A DNA stretch of 55,480 nucleotides. Origin: an uncultured Muribaculaceae bacterium. GTDB lineage: Bacteria > Bacteroidota > Bacteroidia > Bacteroidales > Muribaculaceae. The stretch is from positions 1 to 55,480 of the forward strand of contig CALUMH010000019.1 of the NCBI GenBank assembly GCA_944321685.1, given 5' to 3'. The notes beneath the pieces are model-generated. The model was not told where the DNA came from and did not search any database. It saw nothing but the letters and a program-made list of their open reading frames with translations. Of the stretch, positions 17,983-27,084 are shown piece after piece. Each line of letters opens with the position of its first letter. Within the stretch, counting starts at the first letter, position 1. A program made the translations under genes and the position numbers.

Positions 17983-18963
17983 ATGTATATGAAACAAATT
18001 TTGCCGGTGGCAATGTTGCTGATGCTGTCCGGCCTGACGGCCTCGGCTGCCGTTTCATTGACAAATGCCGTGAAACAGGTCGCCCGGAAATATTGCGTAT
18101 CGATTTCATACAGCCCTACATTGACCGACAGAGCCACAGTCAACAATGTGCCCGATAATATGGCATCGGCCGATGAATGCCTGACGGCATTGCTTGCCGA
18201 TACCGATTTCTGCCTTAAGAAGATAAGTGACGGCTCTTATTGCTTGTGGCTGAGCAAGGAGAAGGCCGCATTGCGACTGGAGCGAGAGCGCAAAGCACGG
18301 GAATTGGAACAGGCCACCCGCCAAAGGATTGAAGAATACCGCCGCCGGCGCAAAGAAATTTCGGCTGCCCCGCGTGGAACCTTGCTTTTGCCCGTGCAGG
18401 CTGCCACCGGTGCCGTGCCCGCTATTGTTGCAGTGCCGCCTGCAACAACTTGCAGCAGTGTGCCAAGGCAACGCTTTTCACTGAAAACCAATGCCCTGTT
18501 ATGGGCGACAACTTCGCCCAATGCAGCATTTGAAGCAGCCATAGGCTCGCACTTCTCGGTGGAACTGCCGGTAAGTTTCAATCTGTGGTCGCTGGCGGGT
18601 TCGCGCCTGCATCATGCAAGCGTGTTTCCGGCCTTTAAGTATTGGCTTGGCGGCGAAGTTTTTGTCGATGACTATATAGGGGCGTACGTCGGATATGCCT
18701 ATTATGATATTGGGAATATAAGCCTGCTTGACGGTAATCTTGAAGATTTTTATTACGATGGTAACCTGTATTCGGCGGGGGTGTTGTATGGTCACCGTTT
18801 TTCATTAAGCCGCCATTTTGCACTTGAGGCCGAAATAGGCATGGGTTACGTTTATGTGAAATATGCGCAAACTCCTGTACTCGGGGCTATGCCGGGCAAA
18901 GAACACGAAAAGCACAAATGGAGCCTCACCCGCCTTGCCGTGAACGCCTGTTACACTTTTTGA
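17983..18963 (+). CDS. Outer-membrane protein with N-terminal STN-like domain and DUF3575 barrel
   Basis: 326 aa. Signal peptide at 1-22. Residues about 25-88 look like a secretin/TonB short N-terminal (STN) domain: AVKQVARKYCVSISYSPT, ADECLTALLADTDFCLK, then YCLWL. A highly charged helical linker follows (about 90-125, repeated R/E/K), then a Pro/Ala/Val segment. Last comes a DUF3575-type small barrel (about 165-326: FSLKTNALLWATTSPNAAFE, ending AVNACYTF). In FecA-type systems STN passes a signal to FecR; here it sits on a small barrel instead of a TonB-dependent transporter. ATG at 17983, RBS-like GAGGAAA upstream. Confidence 0.85.
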   Translation: MYMKQILPVAMLLMLSGLTASAAVSLTNAVKQVARKYCVSISYSPTLTDRATVNNVPDNMASADECLTALLADTDFCLKKISDGSYCLWLSKEKAALRLERERKARELEQATRQRIEEYRRRRKEISAAPRGTLLLPVQAATGAVPAIVAVPPATTCSSVPRQRFSLKTNALLWATTSPNAAFEAAIGSHFSVELPVSFNLWSLAGSRLHHASVFPAFKYWLGGEVFVDDYIGAYVGYAYYDIGNISLLDGNLEDFYYDGNLYSAGVLYGHRFSLSRHFALEAEIGMGYVYVKYAQTPVLGAMPGKEHEKHKWSLTRLAVNACYTF

Positions 18964-19001
18964 ACAAATAAAGAGGGTGCATATCAAAATGCCAACATTA
19001 T

Positions 19002-19103
19002 TGTAGAGACGTGGCGTGCCGCGTCTTGATAACAGCAACGATTGATTTACAATATTTTATGCAATATTTCTTGCTACGAGACGCGGCACGTCGCGTCTCT
19101 ACG
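19002..19103. repeat. Inverted pair of TGTAGAGACG-family palindromes between convergent genes
   Basis: Two 27-nt copies (19002-19028 and 19077-19103) face each other across 48 nt. Each is itself a degenerate palindrome (first half TGTAGAGACGTGG; second half ends CGTCTCTACG). They lie between the stops of the converging STN-DUF3575 and GH20 genes and could fold as a large hairpin acting as a bidirectional terminator. Confidence 0.85.
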
Positions 19104-19184
19104 TATGACATAATGGTGGAATTTTGATACACCAACAGCACCAACCCAATATCTCTATTGAATTTCTATTTTGCCGTTACCGCC

Positions 19185-21689
19185 TTATTTGTCGAGGAAC
19201 AAGAAGGTGGCGGAACTCTCTTTGCCCAAATAATAGGCTCGGGCTTTTACGACACGGGTATTGATGCCGACTGGTACCGGGGCGGTCCATTGAGGCGACA
19301 GGCGTGTGGGTGTGCTGCCATCGACCGTGTAATGTACGGTCATGCCCGGATAACGGGTGTTGACAAGCAACATACCGTTTTCCACTTTCAGGCCGGGTTG
19401 CCCGATACGGAAGTTCACACCCTTGTCAAACAGCCGAGGCATTTCCCTGATACCCACTTTCAAGTTGTATTGCGCACGGGCGGCATAGAACGGGGAAAGG
19501 TCTTTGTATCGGCCACCCCACTCGGGGCGTGCATTCCAACCGCGCTCGGCAAGCCCGAACAACTTTGGGAAAATGAATGCCTGCACCATGCCGAAGTCAC
19601 GTACTGTCTCGGCGAATAACTGTCCTTGTATGCCCACTATGTTTTCGGGGCGTTCAAGTTTCGGCCTGCCGTCGGCGGCATGCGCAAGGTCGATAGGACG
19701 GCCGTTGTAATCGGTGAACCTTGTACGGTAAATGTCGAAAGGTTGTGCCTGCCACGATGTAAATTCATCGGTGGCACCGCCCCACGACAAGCCGTCTTCA
19801 TCCTGATGCCGTGAATATACCATGTCGAAGTAGAAATTGTTCACACCGCTCAATATCACAGGGTAACCTGAATTGGCAAGCGTGTAAGTTACCACATTGC
19901 TGCTTCCCACGGTGCTCCAGGCATTTATCCCACCGAAACGCGATGCCACTCGGGCATTGTATTCCGTGCTGTGGTGCAGTGCCACTTCCTGCCACCCGTT
20001 GGCTTTTATGCCTTTGCCGTCGAGATAAGCCGTGAGGCGGTCGATAAAGTATTCCCTGGCTTCGTTTATTGTGGTATAGCCTTGCCGCTTCATCATCTCA
20101 TGCACCACCGGGGAACCTTCCCATGACCCTCCGGGCACCTCGTCACCACCTATGTGCAACATATCGAGCCGCAAACCTGCATCACGGTACATCGAGGCAA
20201 GTTCGTCGATTACCTTTTCAAGGAAGCGGTAAGTGCCTTCTTGCCCGATGCACAAAATATTGTCATGGAACCCTTGTGCCGAAGTATATACCGATGTGTC
20301 GCGGTCGTCCCACAACAGGTAACGTTCAGCTTCGGTCTGATTGCTGCCTGCATACTTTGCGTGGCGGTGCTTCATCGATACTATTGCCGCCCGGGAGTGT
20401 CCGGGAGTTTCTATCTCAGGGATAACTTTCACGCCGCGTGCTGCTGCATATTTCAGCAGGTCGATGAATTGCGCGCGGGTATAATAGCCGTTGGCCGTGC
20501 CTGTAGTTTCATCGGGGTTTCCTGTGCCGCGGTAGGTCTGTACCAGGAAGTCGGTTTCGTCAAGCGTGAGACCTTTTCGCGACCCCACTTGGGTAAGTTC
20601 GGGCAATCCCGGAATTTCAAGCCGCCAAGCCTCATCGTCGCAAAAATGGAATTGGAAACGGTTTATTTTATACAATGCAAGCAGGTCTATCATTCGTTTC
20701 AGGTCGTCGCAGCCGGTGAAGTTGCGTGCAATATCTATCATCACGCCACGGTATCCCAGGTCGGGGTAGTCGGTGATTTTCACACACGGTAGTTCTTTGT
20801 CGGTCATTGCCCATTTGGTTTCGATGACGGCGACAAGTGTTTTTACGCCGTTAAGCAACCCGTCGGCCGAAGCCCCGGTAATGTCTATCATGCCGTCACC
20901 GGCCACAGTGAGTTCATAGTATTCGCTGTTTTTGCCGTTGCCGTCGGGCATTAACGACAAGTTTACCGATACTTTCCCGTCGCCCTCGCTTATGCCTGCG
21001 GCACTAAGTTTTTCACGCAAGTAGCCGGCGGCTATGTCGGTTCCCGGGGTGGCGTTTATGGTCACAACATCGGTAAGCGGCAAAGCTCCTCCGGTAAGGG
21101 TTATCGATTTCGGCGTGGGGAAAATGTCGTAAACCGTTCCGTTAAATTTTGCTCCGGCGGGATTTACCGACTCATTGAAATTGTAAACATACGTTCCGTC
21201 GGGGTAGTCGGCAAACTGTCCGGGAATACTCCATTGCGAAGGCCGCATAAGCGTTGCCATGGCAATTTTAACGGGTATAGGCCGGTCAAGCCTGTCATCG
21301 AAAGCAAAGTGCCCTCCGTCGGGTGCAAAAGAGCGTGATGTGAAAGTACCGTGCATCATCATGTCGATTACCATCGAGTCGCCCGGTGCAAGTGGCACAT
21401 AATCGGCAGTGGGGCGCAAGACATAATAATTGGGAACCACTTCCTCCACAGCCGCGGGGCTGCCGTCGGGAACAGTTACTTCATTGGGGAAAATGTTATA
21501 ATACAGCCCCCAATTGCCATAAAGGGTACTGTCGGTTATATTCTTTATCACAAATTGCGAACTGTATTGCTTCGGTGAGGCAAAATTCTCACCCATAATC
21601 CATTCCACGTCTATCGGAGCTGTTCCTGCGGCCTGTGCCGATATTGCGGCAATCGATGCTGCCGCCAATGCCATCAATGATTTTTTCAT
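19185..21689 (-). CDS. Secreted GH20 beta-N-acetylhexosaminidase
   Basis: 834 aa. Signal peptide at 1-20. An N-terminal chitobiase-type carbohydrate-binding domain (about 25-170); the GH20b domain (about 185-305); the GH20 TIM barrel (about 310-710) with YRGVMIDIARNF, HFCDDEAWRLEIPGL and the catalytic Asp-Glu pair in HIGGDEVPGG near 514-515; and a C-terminal chitobiase-type domain ending at the stop (VHYTVDGSTPTR). It removes terminal GlcNAc/GalNAc from glycans through a substrate-assisted oxazoline mechanism, probably in the periplasm or at the surface; host mucin glycans are a likely but unproven source. Nine nt after the phosphatase gene. Confidence 0.95.
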   Translation of the reverse strand: MKKSLMALAAASIAAISAQAAGTAPIDVEWIMGENFASPKQYSSQFVIKNITDSTLYGNWGLYYNIFPNEVTVPDGSPAAVEEVVPNYYVLRPTADYVPLAPGDSMVIDMMMHGTFTSRSFAPDGGHFAFDDRLDRPIPVKIAMATLMRPSQWSIPGQFADYPDGTYVYNFNESVNPAGAKFNGTVYDIFPTPKSITLTGGALPLTDVVTINATPGTDIAAGYLREKLSAAGISEGDGKVSVNLSLMPDGNGKNSEYYELTVAGDGMIDITGASADGLLNGVKTLVAVIETKWAMTDKELPCVKITDYPDLGYRGVMIDIARNFTGCDDLKRMIDLLALYKINRFQFHFCDDEAWRLEIPGLPELTQVGSRKGLTLDETDFLVQTYRGTGNPDETTGTANGYYTRAQFIDLLKYAAARGVKVIPEIETPGHSRAAIVSMKHRHAKYAGSNQTEAERYLLWDDRDTSVYTSAQGFHDNILCIGQEGTYRFLEKVIDELASMYRDAGLRLDMLHIGGDEVPGGSWEGSPVVHEMMKRQGYTTINEAREYFIDRLTAYLDGKGIKANGWQEVALHHSTEYNARVASRFGGINAWSTVGSSNVVTYTLANSGYPVILSGVNNFYFDMVYSRHQDEDGLSWGGATDEFTSWQAQPFDIYRTRFTDYNGRPIDLAHAADGRPKLERPENIVGIQGQLFAETVRDFGMVQAFIFPKLFGLAERGWNARPEWGGRYKDLSPFYAARAQYNLKVGIREMPRLFDKGVNFRIGQPGLKVENGMLLVNTRYPGMTVHYTVDGSTPTRLSPQWTAPVPVGINTRVVKARAYYLGKESSATFLFLDK

Positions 21690-21698
21690 GCGTTCTTT

Positions 21699-22196
21699 TT
21701 ATTGTTGATCTGTTTTTTTGCATAATTCGTCAAGAAGTCCTTCACAAGCGTCTTCAAGCAAGTCAAGAACAAGTTCAAATCCCTCGGCACCGTCGTAATA
21801 CGGGTCGGGAACACAATCGTTATGCGGATGGTGCCGCAAGAAACGAGCCATTTCCACCACCTTATGCTCGTTAACCGGGTCTTTCATGTGCTGCAAGCCT
21901 TGCAAGTTGCTGCGGTCCATCACTACTATCAAATCGAAAGTTTCCAAATCTTTACCGGTTATTTGGCGGCTCAGATGTGTGAGGTTATAACCGCGGCGTT
22001 GGGCATGGACGCGCATACGCCTGTCGGGCAGGCTGCCGCTGTGCCCGCCATACAAACCGGCCGAATCCACCATGAAGCGGTCTTGCAGCCCGCGTCCGGC
22101 AATCATTTGTTCCATTATTCCCTGAGCCGCCGGAGAACGGCAAATGTTCCCGAGGCAAATGAAAAGTATCTTGTATTTCGAGTCACTTTTGTCCAT
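21699..22196 (-). CDS. Low-molecular-weight protein tyrosine phosphatase
   Basis: 165 aa. The P-loop CLGNICRS begins at residue 14 (nucleophile Cys14, Arg20). The general-acid loop is DPYYDG near 132-137. It acts on phosphotyrosine in the cytoplasm; in bacteria this family often regulates exopolysaccharide tyrosine kinases, but none is nearby. The ATG at 22196 is chosen because family homology starts there and a -7 box lies just upstream. It shares a transcript with the GH20 gene (9-nt gap). Confidence 0.92.
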   Translation of the reverse strand: MDKSDSKYKILFICLGNICRSPAAQGIMEQMIAGRGLQDRFMVDSAGLYGGHSGSLPDRRMRVHAQRRGYNLTHLSRQITGKDLETFDLIVVMDRSNLQGLQHMKDPVNEHKVVEMARFLRHHPHNDCVPDPYYDGAEGFELVLDLLEDACEGLLDELCKKTDQQ

Positions 22197-22213
22197 ATGT
22201 ATGCAGTTTTGTT

Positions 22214-22221
22214 CAAAAGTA
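22214..22221 (-). promoter_or_regulatory. Probable -7 box of the phosphatase-GH20 operon
   Basis: On the minus strand this reads TACTTTTG, 17 nt before the phosphatase ATG. Confidence 0.5.
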
Positions 22222-22262
22222 CAAAATATATCGCAAGCAGGCAATATTTTCGGGTTTTGTTG

Positions 22263-22270
22263 TAATTTTG
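22263..22270 (+). promoter_or_regulatory. Probable -7 box of the nitroreductase operon
   Basis: TAATTTTG, 23 nt before the nitroreductase ATG. Divergent to the phosphatase promoter. Confidence 0.5.
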
Positions 22271-22293
22271 TGTTGCATTCTATCTTTATGATT

Positions 22294-22833
22294 ATGGAAA
22301 ATTTTCATGATTTGCTAGTCAAGAGGCATAGCATTAGGCGATATACTGCCGAGGAGATTTCTCCCGACGACGTACAACTGATATTGGAAGCTGCATTGAT
22401 GGCGCCGTCGTCCAAACGGTCGCAGCCATGGCAATTTGTGACTGTGGAGGATAGGAAAAAACTCGAATTGCTAAGTTACTGCAAGGAACAGGGTGCGGCT
22501 CCGATAGGAAAGTGCAGCCTTGCAATAGTGGTGTGCGCCGATCCCGGTGTGAGCGACGTGTGGATAGAAGATGCGTCGATTGCCGCCACATATATGCAAT
22601 TACAGGCCGAGGACCTCGGACTGGGCAGTTGCTGGATACAGATACGGAACCGCTATTCGGGCGATGGCGAGCCTGCCGAGGATTATGTGCGGGCATTGCT
22701 CGACATTCCGCCATATATTCCCGTGTTATGCATTGTCACACTCGGCCACAAGGACGAGGAACGCAAACCGTTCAATCCCGAAAAGATGCTTTGGGAACGG
22801 GTTCACATAGGTAAATGGAGGCCTCAGGAATGA
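22294..22833 (+). CDS. Nitroreductase-family FMN oxidoreductase
   Basis: 179 aa. The FMN-binding start is KRHSIRRYTAEEIS; then APSSKRSQPWQFVTVED, an SLAIVVCAD strand, DASIAATYMQLQAEDLGLGS (dimer helix) and the C-terminal IVTLGHKDEERKPF. The cytoplasmic family reduces nitroaromatics or quinones with NAD(P)H; the physiological substrate is unknown. The ATG at 22294 is preferred over one two codons upstream. Its stop overlaps the next start (ATGA), so the two are translationally coupled. Confidence 0.92.
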   Translation: MENFHDLLVKRHSIRRYTAEEISPDDVQLILEAALMAPSSKRSQPWQFVTVEDRKKLELLSYCKEQGAAPIGKCSLAIVVCADPGVSDVWIEDASIAATYMQLQAEDLGLGSCWIQIRNRYSGDGEPAEDYVRALLDIPPYIPVLCIVTLGHKDEERKPFNPEKMLWERVHIGKWRPQE

Positions 22834-23594
22834 AAGCGGTTATGATAGGTGCCGGCAATGTGGCCACCAATCTGGTGAGAGCACTGAGTGCAACCGGCAT
22901 CGAAGTCGTGCAAGTGTACAGCCATGCCTTGGCTCATGCCCGTGAACTTGCAGACACTGTGAATGCCGGTGCCACCGACGACCTTTCCGCGCTGGAGATG
23001 GGTGCCGATATATACATAATATCAGTCAAAGATGATGCAATAGTCAATGTGGTATCTTCGATACCCGATAACGGTGCATTGTGGGTACACACTTCGGGCA
23101 GCATTCCCATGACTGTGTTTGAGGGCCGGCGGCAGCGGTATGGCGTGTTTTATCCCATGCAATCGTTTTCAAAACAAATTGCGACCGATTTCACCGAAGT
23201 GCCTTTTTTCATCGAGGCCGTAAACGACGGTGTGGCATTGGAAATCGAGGCATTGGCACAGCGGCTTTCGCAACGTGTATTCCATGCCACCAGCGAACAA
23301 CGGCGGCGGTTGCACATTGCTGCGGTGTTTGCCTGCAATTTTGCCAACCACTTGTGGACGCTTGCCGACGATGTGCTGCGCGATGCCGAATTGCCTTTCG
23401 ATGTGATGCTGCCGTTGATAAGCACCACGGTCGATAAATTGAAACGGCTGTCGCCTGCCGAGTCGCAAACGGGGCCGGCCATGCGCCGTGACCATCGGGT
23501 GATGCAATCACACATGGCCATGCTCGACAAGGACAAGGCATTGATTTATAAAACGCTGTCGGACAATATAATGAAACGACATGAGCAGGATTGA
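22830..23594 (+). CDS. Rossmann-like protein with DUF2520 domain
   Basis: 254 aa. The N-terminal NAD(P)-binding Rossmann motif is [15 protein letters not shown] (GxGxxA), followed by [15 protein letters not shown] and [10 protein letters not shown], as in F420/NADP oxidoreductases. The C-terminal helical DUF2520 half starts about 120 ([12 protein letters not shown], then [19 protein letters not shown]). The fold resembles ketopantoate- and pyrroline-reductase-like dehydrogenases; the substrate is unknown. The ATG at 22830 overlaps the nitroreductase stop, and its own end overlaps kdsC by 14 nt, so the three genes form a tight operon. Confidence 0.88.
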   Translation: MKAVMIGAGNVATNLVRALSATGIEVVQVYSHALAHARELADTVNAGATDDLSALEMGADIYIISVKDDAIVNVVSSIPDNGALWVHTSGSIPMTVFEGRRQRYGVFYPMQSFSKQIATDFTEVPFFIEAVNDGVALEIEALAQRLSQRVFHATSEQRRRLHIAAVFACNFANHLWTLADDVLRDAELPFDVMLPLISTTVDKLKRLSPAESQTGPAMRRDHRVMQSHMAMLDKDKALIYKTLSDNIMKRHEQD

Positions 23595-24105
23595 TTATGA
23601 TTTGACAAAGATACGGGCATTTGCCTGTGACGTTGACGGCGTATTGTCGCCGTCGGTTATACCCATGCACATAAGCGGCGAACCGCTGCGCATGGTCAAC
23701 ATCAAGGATGGCTATGCCATACAACTTGCCGTGAAACGCGGGTTTGGGTTTGCCATTATCTCGGGTGGCCGCAGTGAAGGGGTGCGGGTGCGCTTTGCCG
23801 GGCTCGGGGTGCAAGATATATACCTTGGTGTGTCGTTAAAAGTACCTATATTGCAGGAATGGATGCAGCGGCACAATTTGCGACCCGAAGAGGTAGCATA
23901 CCTTGGTGATGATATTCCCGACATCGAGGCTATGCGGTGCGTGGGGCTTCCCGTCGCACCGGCCGATGCTGCTCCCGAAGTTAAGGAAACGGCCCGGTAT
24001 ATTTCGCCATGCCTTGGAGGTTATGGCTGCGGCCGCGACGTGATAGAGCAAGTGCTTAAAGCTCAAGGACTGTGGATGAACGACCGCCACGCCTTCGGCT
24101 GGTAA
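23581..24105 (+). CDS. kdsC: Kdo-8-phosphate phosphatase
   Basis: 174 aa HAD-superfamily enzyme without a cap domain. DVDGVLS at 17-23 holds the catalytic Asp pair; [23 protein letters not shown] (motif II Ser), LKVPILQEW (motif III Lys) and [12 protein letters not shown] (motif IV) match KdsC. It hydrolyses Kdo-8-phosphate to Kdo for lipid A core assembly; waaA in this window uses the product. It overlaps the DUF2520 gene by 14 nt. Confidence 0.92.
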   Translation: MSRIDYDLTKIRAFACDVDGVLSPSVIPMHISGEPLRMVNIKDGYAIQLAVKRGFGFAIISGGRSEGVRVRFAGLGVQDIYLGVSLKVPILQEWMQRHNLRPEEVAYLGDDIPDIEAMRCVGLPVAPADAAPEVKETARYISPCLGGYGCGRDVIEQVLKAQGLWMNDRHAFGW

Positions 24106-24217
24106 ACCGCTGCCTGCTTGCGATGCAATTTTCCGGCAGGCCTTGGAGCCTGTTTAAACTTTTCCTGTATTTTTACATCATAAAACCAAAGAGTAATTGG
24201 TTTTAAATTTTTGTAAA

Positions 24218-24439
24218 ATGAAACGGATAACTTCAATATTGGCTATGGCAACATTAATTGCAGCGTCGTTCTGTTCATGTTTGCCGATGCATGAGGTGCA
24301 TCGCACTCCTCCGCCACCGTCGAGGCACGAATCACCACCACCACCTAACAGGCACGACCCACCGCCACCGGGCCATAACCGCCCCGGCGGTCACGAACAC
24401 CCGCGGCCCGACCATCGTCCCGGCCGTCCACCACGTTAA
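24218..24439 (+). CDS. Small His/Pro-rich lipoprotein
   Basis: 73 aa. Signal peptide MKRITSILAMATLIAASFCSC with the lipobox cysteine near residue 21 (or 19). The mature 50 residues are mostly Pro, His, Arg and Asp in loose repeats (HRTPPPPSRHESPPPPNRHD, then more of the same). Such a chain should be extended and could bind metal through about ten histidines, but no known family fits. The ATG at 24218 starts a clean signal peptide. The xseA ATG is 10 nt past its stop with an AGGAA RBS between, so the two may share a transcript. Confidence 0.7.
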   Translation: MKRITSILAMATLIAASFCSCLPMHEVHRTPPPPSRHESPPPPNRHDPPPPGHNRPGGHEHPRPDHRPGRPPR

Positions 24440-24449
24440 AAAGGAATAT

Positions 24450-25790
24450 ATGACACAACCCAATATTATTGCAAGCGAAACCAAAGGTATAACATTGCAC
24501 GAGTTCAACAACCGTATAAAACGGTTGCTCAATGACCGCTCGGTACAAAATTGCTGGATTATTGCCGACCTTAGCGACGTAGCCATACGCGGCGGGCATT
24601 GCTATCTTGAACTTGTCGAGAAAAATGCCACCGGAGCCACTGTCGCCAAGGTGCGAGGCATAATTTGGTCGGGGCGCGTACAATACTTGCGCAGCAAGTT
24701 CCTTGCCGTTACAGGCCAAGACTTGAAGAGCGGATTGAAAGTGATGGTGGAGGCAAGCGTCAATTATCATGAACAATACGGCCTGTCGGTAATAATCACC
24801 GACATCGATCCGTCATACACCATGGGCGACATGGAACGCCTGCGACGGGAGATACTTGCCCGCCTGCAACGAGAAGGAGTGTTGGAAATGAACCGGCAAC
24901 TGCCGGTGCCGCCGGTCGTGCAGCGCATTGCCGTGGTGTCGGCTGCCGGTGCCGCCGGCTATGGCGATTTCATCAACCAATTGCATAACAATTCCTACGG
25001 ATTGCAATTCTACACCTGTCTGTTCCAAGCCACGATGCAAGGCGCAAACACGTCGCCCAGCATCATTGCGGCACTCGACCGTATTGCTGCCCACGGCAAC
25101 CTGTTTGACTGTGTGGTGATTATTCGCGGCGGAGGCTCTACCAGCGACCTTAATTCATTCGATGATTACAATCTTGCCGCCAATGTGGCGCAATTCCCGC
25201 TGCCTGTAATTGTGGGAATAGGCCATGATCGCGATGTGACTGTGCTTGACTATGTGGCTGCCATTCGCGTCAAAACTCCGACGGCTGCCGCCGAGTGGAT
25301 CATAACACGCGGCGTGGAAGCTCTTTCCCGGCTCGACAGGCTCACCACGTCAATTTGCGAAGCAGTGCGTCAATACCTGAATGCCGCGGCCCAGCAGTTA
25401 AGCTACTACACGGGCAATATACCTTTCATGGTGTCGTCGCGGATAGAAAGCAACCGTATGCAGCTTTCACACTTGTTGCAAATGATACCCACGGCAACAG
25501 GCGGACGCATTGCCGCTGCCGACGAGCGGCTTAAATCATTTGCTGCCGCCATAGGGCAGGCACGGGTACAAGCCGTTGCCAGGGAGAATTTAAAACTGAA
25601 GTCATTATCTGATAAAATTGAAATTCTTTCGCCACAAAACACTTTACGCCGCGGCTACTCGATAACCACGATAAACGGCCATGCCGTGAGCGACGTGGGC
25701 GAATTAAACTACGACGACATTGTAACCACCCGGCTTGCAAACGGAACATTCACGTCGAAAGTAACAGAAACCATCAAAACTCGAAAATAA
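24450..25790 (+). CDS. xseA: Exodeoxyribonuclease VII large subunit
   Basis: 446 aa. N-terminal OB fold (ITLHEFNNRIKRLLND, CWIIADLSDVAIRGGHCYLE), then the catalytic domain with AVVSAAGAAGYGDFINQLHN, CVVIIRGGGSTSDLNSFDDY and IVGIGHDRDVTVLDYVAAIR, then a coiled C-terminal region that binds XseB. It degrades single-stranded DNA to short acid-soluble pieces. The ATG at 24450 is chosen for the AAAAAGGAA RBS and because the N-terminal family residues follow; the longer open frame upstream overlaps the lipoprotein gene in another frame. The stop overlaps xseB by one base. Confidence 0.96.
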   Translation: MTQPNIIASETKGITLHEFNNRIKRLLNDRSVQNCWIIADLSDVAIRGGHCYLELVEKNATGATVAKVRGIIWSGRVQYLRSKFLAVTGQDLKSGLKVMVEASVNYHEQYGLSVIITDIDPSYTMGDMERLRREILARLQREGVLEMNRQLPVPPVVQRIAVVSAAGAAGYGDFINQLHNNSYGLQFYTCLFQATMQGANTSPSIIAALDRIAAHGNLFDCVVIIRGGGSTSDLNSFDDYNLAANVAQFPLPVIVGIGHDRDVTVLDYVAAIRVKTPTAAAEWIITRGVEALSRLDRLTTSICEAVRQYLNAAAQQLSYYTGNIPFMVSSRIESNRMQLSHLLQMIPTATGGRIAAADERLKSFAAAIGQARVQAVARENLKLKSLSDKIEILSPQNTLRRGYSITTINGHAVSDVGELNYDDIVTTRLANGTFTSKVTETIKTRK

Positions 25791-25996
25791 TGGATAACAA
25801 CGAAGAAAAAATGACATATTCAAGCGCGATAAACGAACTTGAAAAAATAGTACGCGAAATGCAAAGCGACTCATGCAGCATCGACAACCTGTCGGCACTT
25901 ACCACACGTTCCCTTAAGTTGCTGAAATTTTGCAAATCAAAACTTCAAACCACCGACGAGGAATTGAAAAAAATCCTCGCTGAGCTTGAACAATAG
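25790..25996 (+). CDS. xseB: Exodeoxyribonuclease VII small subunit
   Basis: 68 aa, fully helical. MTYSSAINELEKIVREMQSD is the family hallmark, followed by LSALTTRSLKLLKFCKSKL. It forms the coiled bundle bound to XseA. Its ATG overlaps the xseA stop (TAATG), which couples the two. Convergent with aroB (25 nt between stops). Confidence 0.95.
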   Translation: MDNNEEKMTYSSAINELEKIVREMQSDSCSIDNLSALTTRSLKLLKFCKSKLQTTDEELKKILAELEQ

Positions 25997-26021
25997 ATTA
26001 TTACCGTATAAGGAGACTCGG

Positions 26022-27080
26022 TTACTGCAGCAGGTCGCGGTATATGTCGAGGGCTGCTTTGATGTCGTCGGAACTTACTACAGTGCCAAGTTTTACATTG
26101 CCGATATCGGCAAGCAACGAACAGTTGATTTCACCGCCAATGCTCTTTTTGTCGTGGCGCATCAGGGCAATCAGTGTATCATAATCGTCGCAAGTGATGG
26201 CGAAAGTGCCATAATTGTCTCGGACAAATGCGGCCACCATGTGCAATATGTCACTCGGGAATTTATATATCATATGCGACAATATCAATTCCACCACTAG
26301 ACCCCAAGCCACCGCATAGCCATGCGGAACGGGTTCCATGCGCTTCATGGCAAGGCTCTCGAATGCGTGTCCGGCCGTATGCCCGAGATTGAGCGCACGG
26401 CGCAAACCCTGTTCGTGAGGATCGGCGGCAACAATGTCACGCTTGATGATTACCGAGCGTTCCAGCAAGCCGAGCAGCTGCTCTCGGTCGTCAGTCAAGA
26501 TTTCATGGTTAAGCAAGTTGGCAAAATAGCTGCGGTCGCTTAGCAACCCATGCTTCAGCATCTCGGCATATCCCGATTTTAATTCGGTCGGCGGCAATGT
26601 GTCGAAAAACAACGTAGATACCACCACGGCGCAGGCCTCGTTAAACACGCCGATTTCATTTTTAAGCCCGTTGAAGTTCACACCTGTTTTCCCGCCTATT
26701 GCGGCATCCACGGCACCGAGCAGTGTGGTGGGAACATTGATGAAACGTAAACCGCGCTTGAACACCGATGCTGCAAACCCTCCAAGGTCGGTCACGACAC
26801 CGCCGCCCATGTTTATTACCACTGTGCGGCGTGTGGCGCCTTCGGCTTCGAGTTGTTTCCACACCGTGGTTGCTGTTTCTATGGTCTTGCAGGTGTCGCC
26901 CGATTTTATCACAATACACGGAATTCCCTTCATCACCGGCGAATCGGCAATTTTGGGGAATGCGAATTGATGTGCGTTTACATCGGTTATAATCACCACT
27001 TTATTGAAATCAAGCCCTTTAAGGACTGTTTCGAGCGAGCCGGGAATGTCGTTTGAGAATATTATTTGCTGGTGTTCCAT
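26022..27080 (-). CDS. aroB: 3-dehydroquinate synthase
   Basis: 352 aa, second step of the shikimate pathway (DAHP to 3-dehydroquinate; NAD and a divalent metal). NAD-binding region MGGGVVTDLGGFAASVFKRG; active-site segment NVPTTLLGAVDAAIGGKTGV; metal ligands in ESGYAEMLKHG-like (here LKSGYAEMLKHG), LNLGHTAGHAFE and HGYAVAWG. The ATG at 27080 is 4 nt past the stop of the upstream HAD gene, so it is the second gene of that operon. Confidence 0.95.
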   Translation of the reverse strand: MEHQQIIFSNDIPGSLETVLKGLDFNKVVIITDVNAHQFAFPKIADSPVMKGIPCIVIKSGDTCKTIETATTVWKQLEAEGATRRTVVINMGGGVVTDLGGFAASVFKRGLRFINVPTTLLGAVDAAIGGKTGVNFNGLKNEIGVFNEACAVVVSTLFFDTLPPTELKSGYAEMLKHGLLSDRSYFANLLNHEILTDDREQLLGLLERSVIIKRDIVAADPHEQGLRRALNLGHTAGHAFESLAMKRMEPVPHGYAVAWGLVVELILSHMIYKFPSDILHMVAAFVRDNYGTFAITCDDYDTLIALMRHDKKSIGGEINCSLLADIGNVKLGTVVSSDDIKAALDIYRDLLQ

Positions 27081-27084
27081 CGTG

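Noticed and set aside
26599..26970. Plus-strand 123-codon frame opposite aroB
   Set aside because: Shadow frame over conserved aroB active-site codons.
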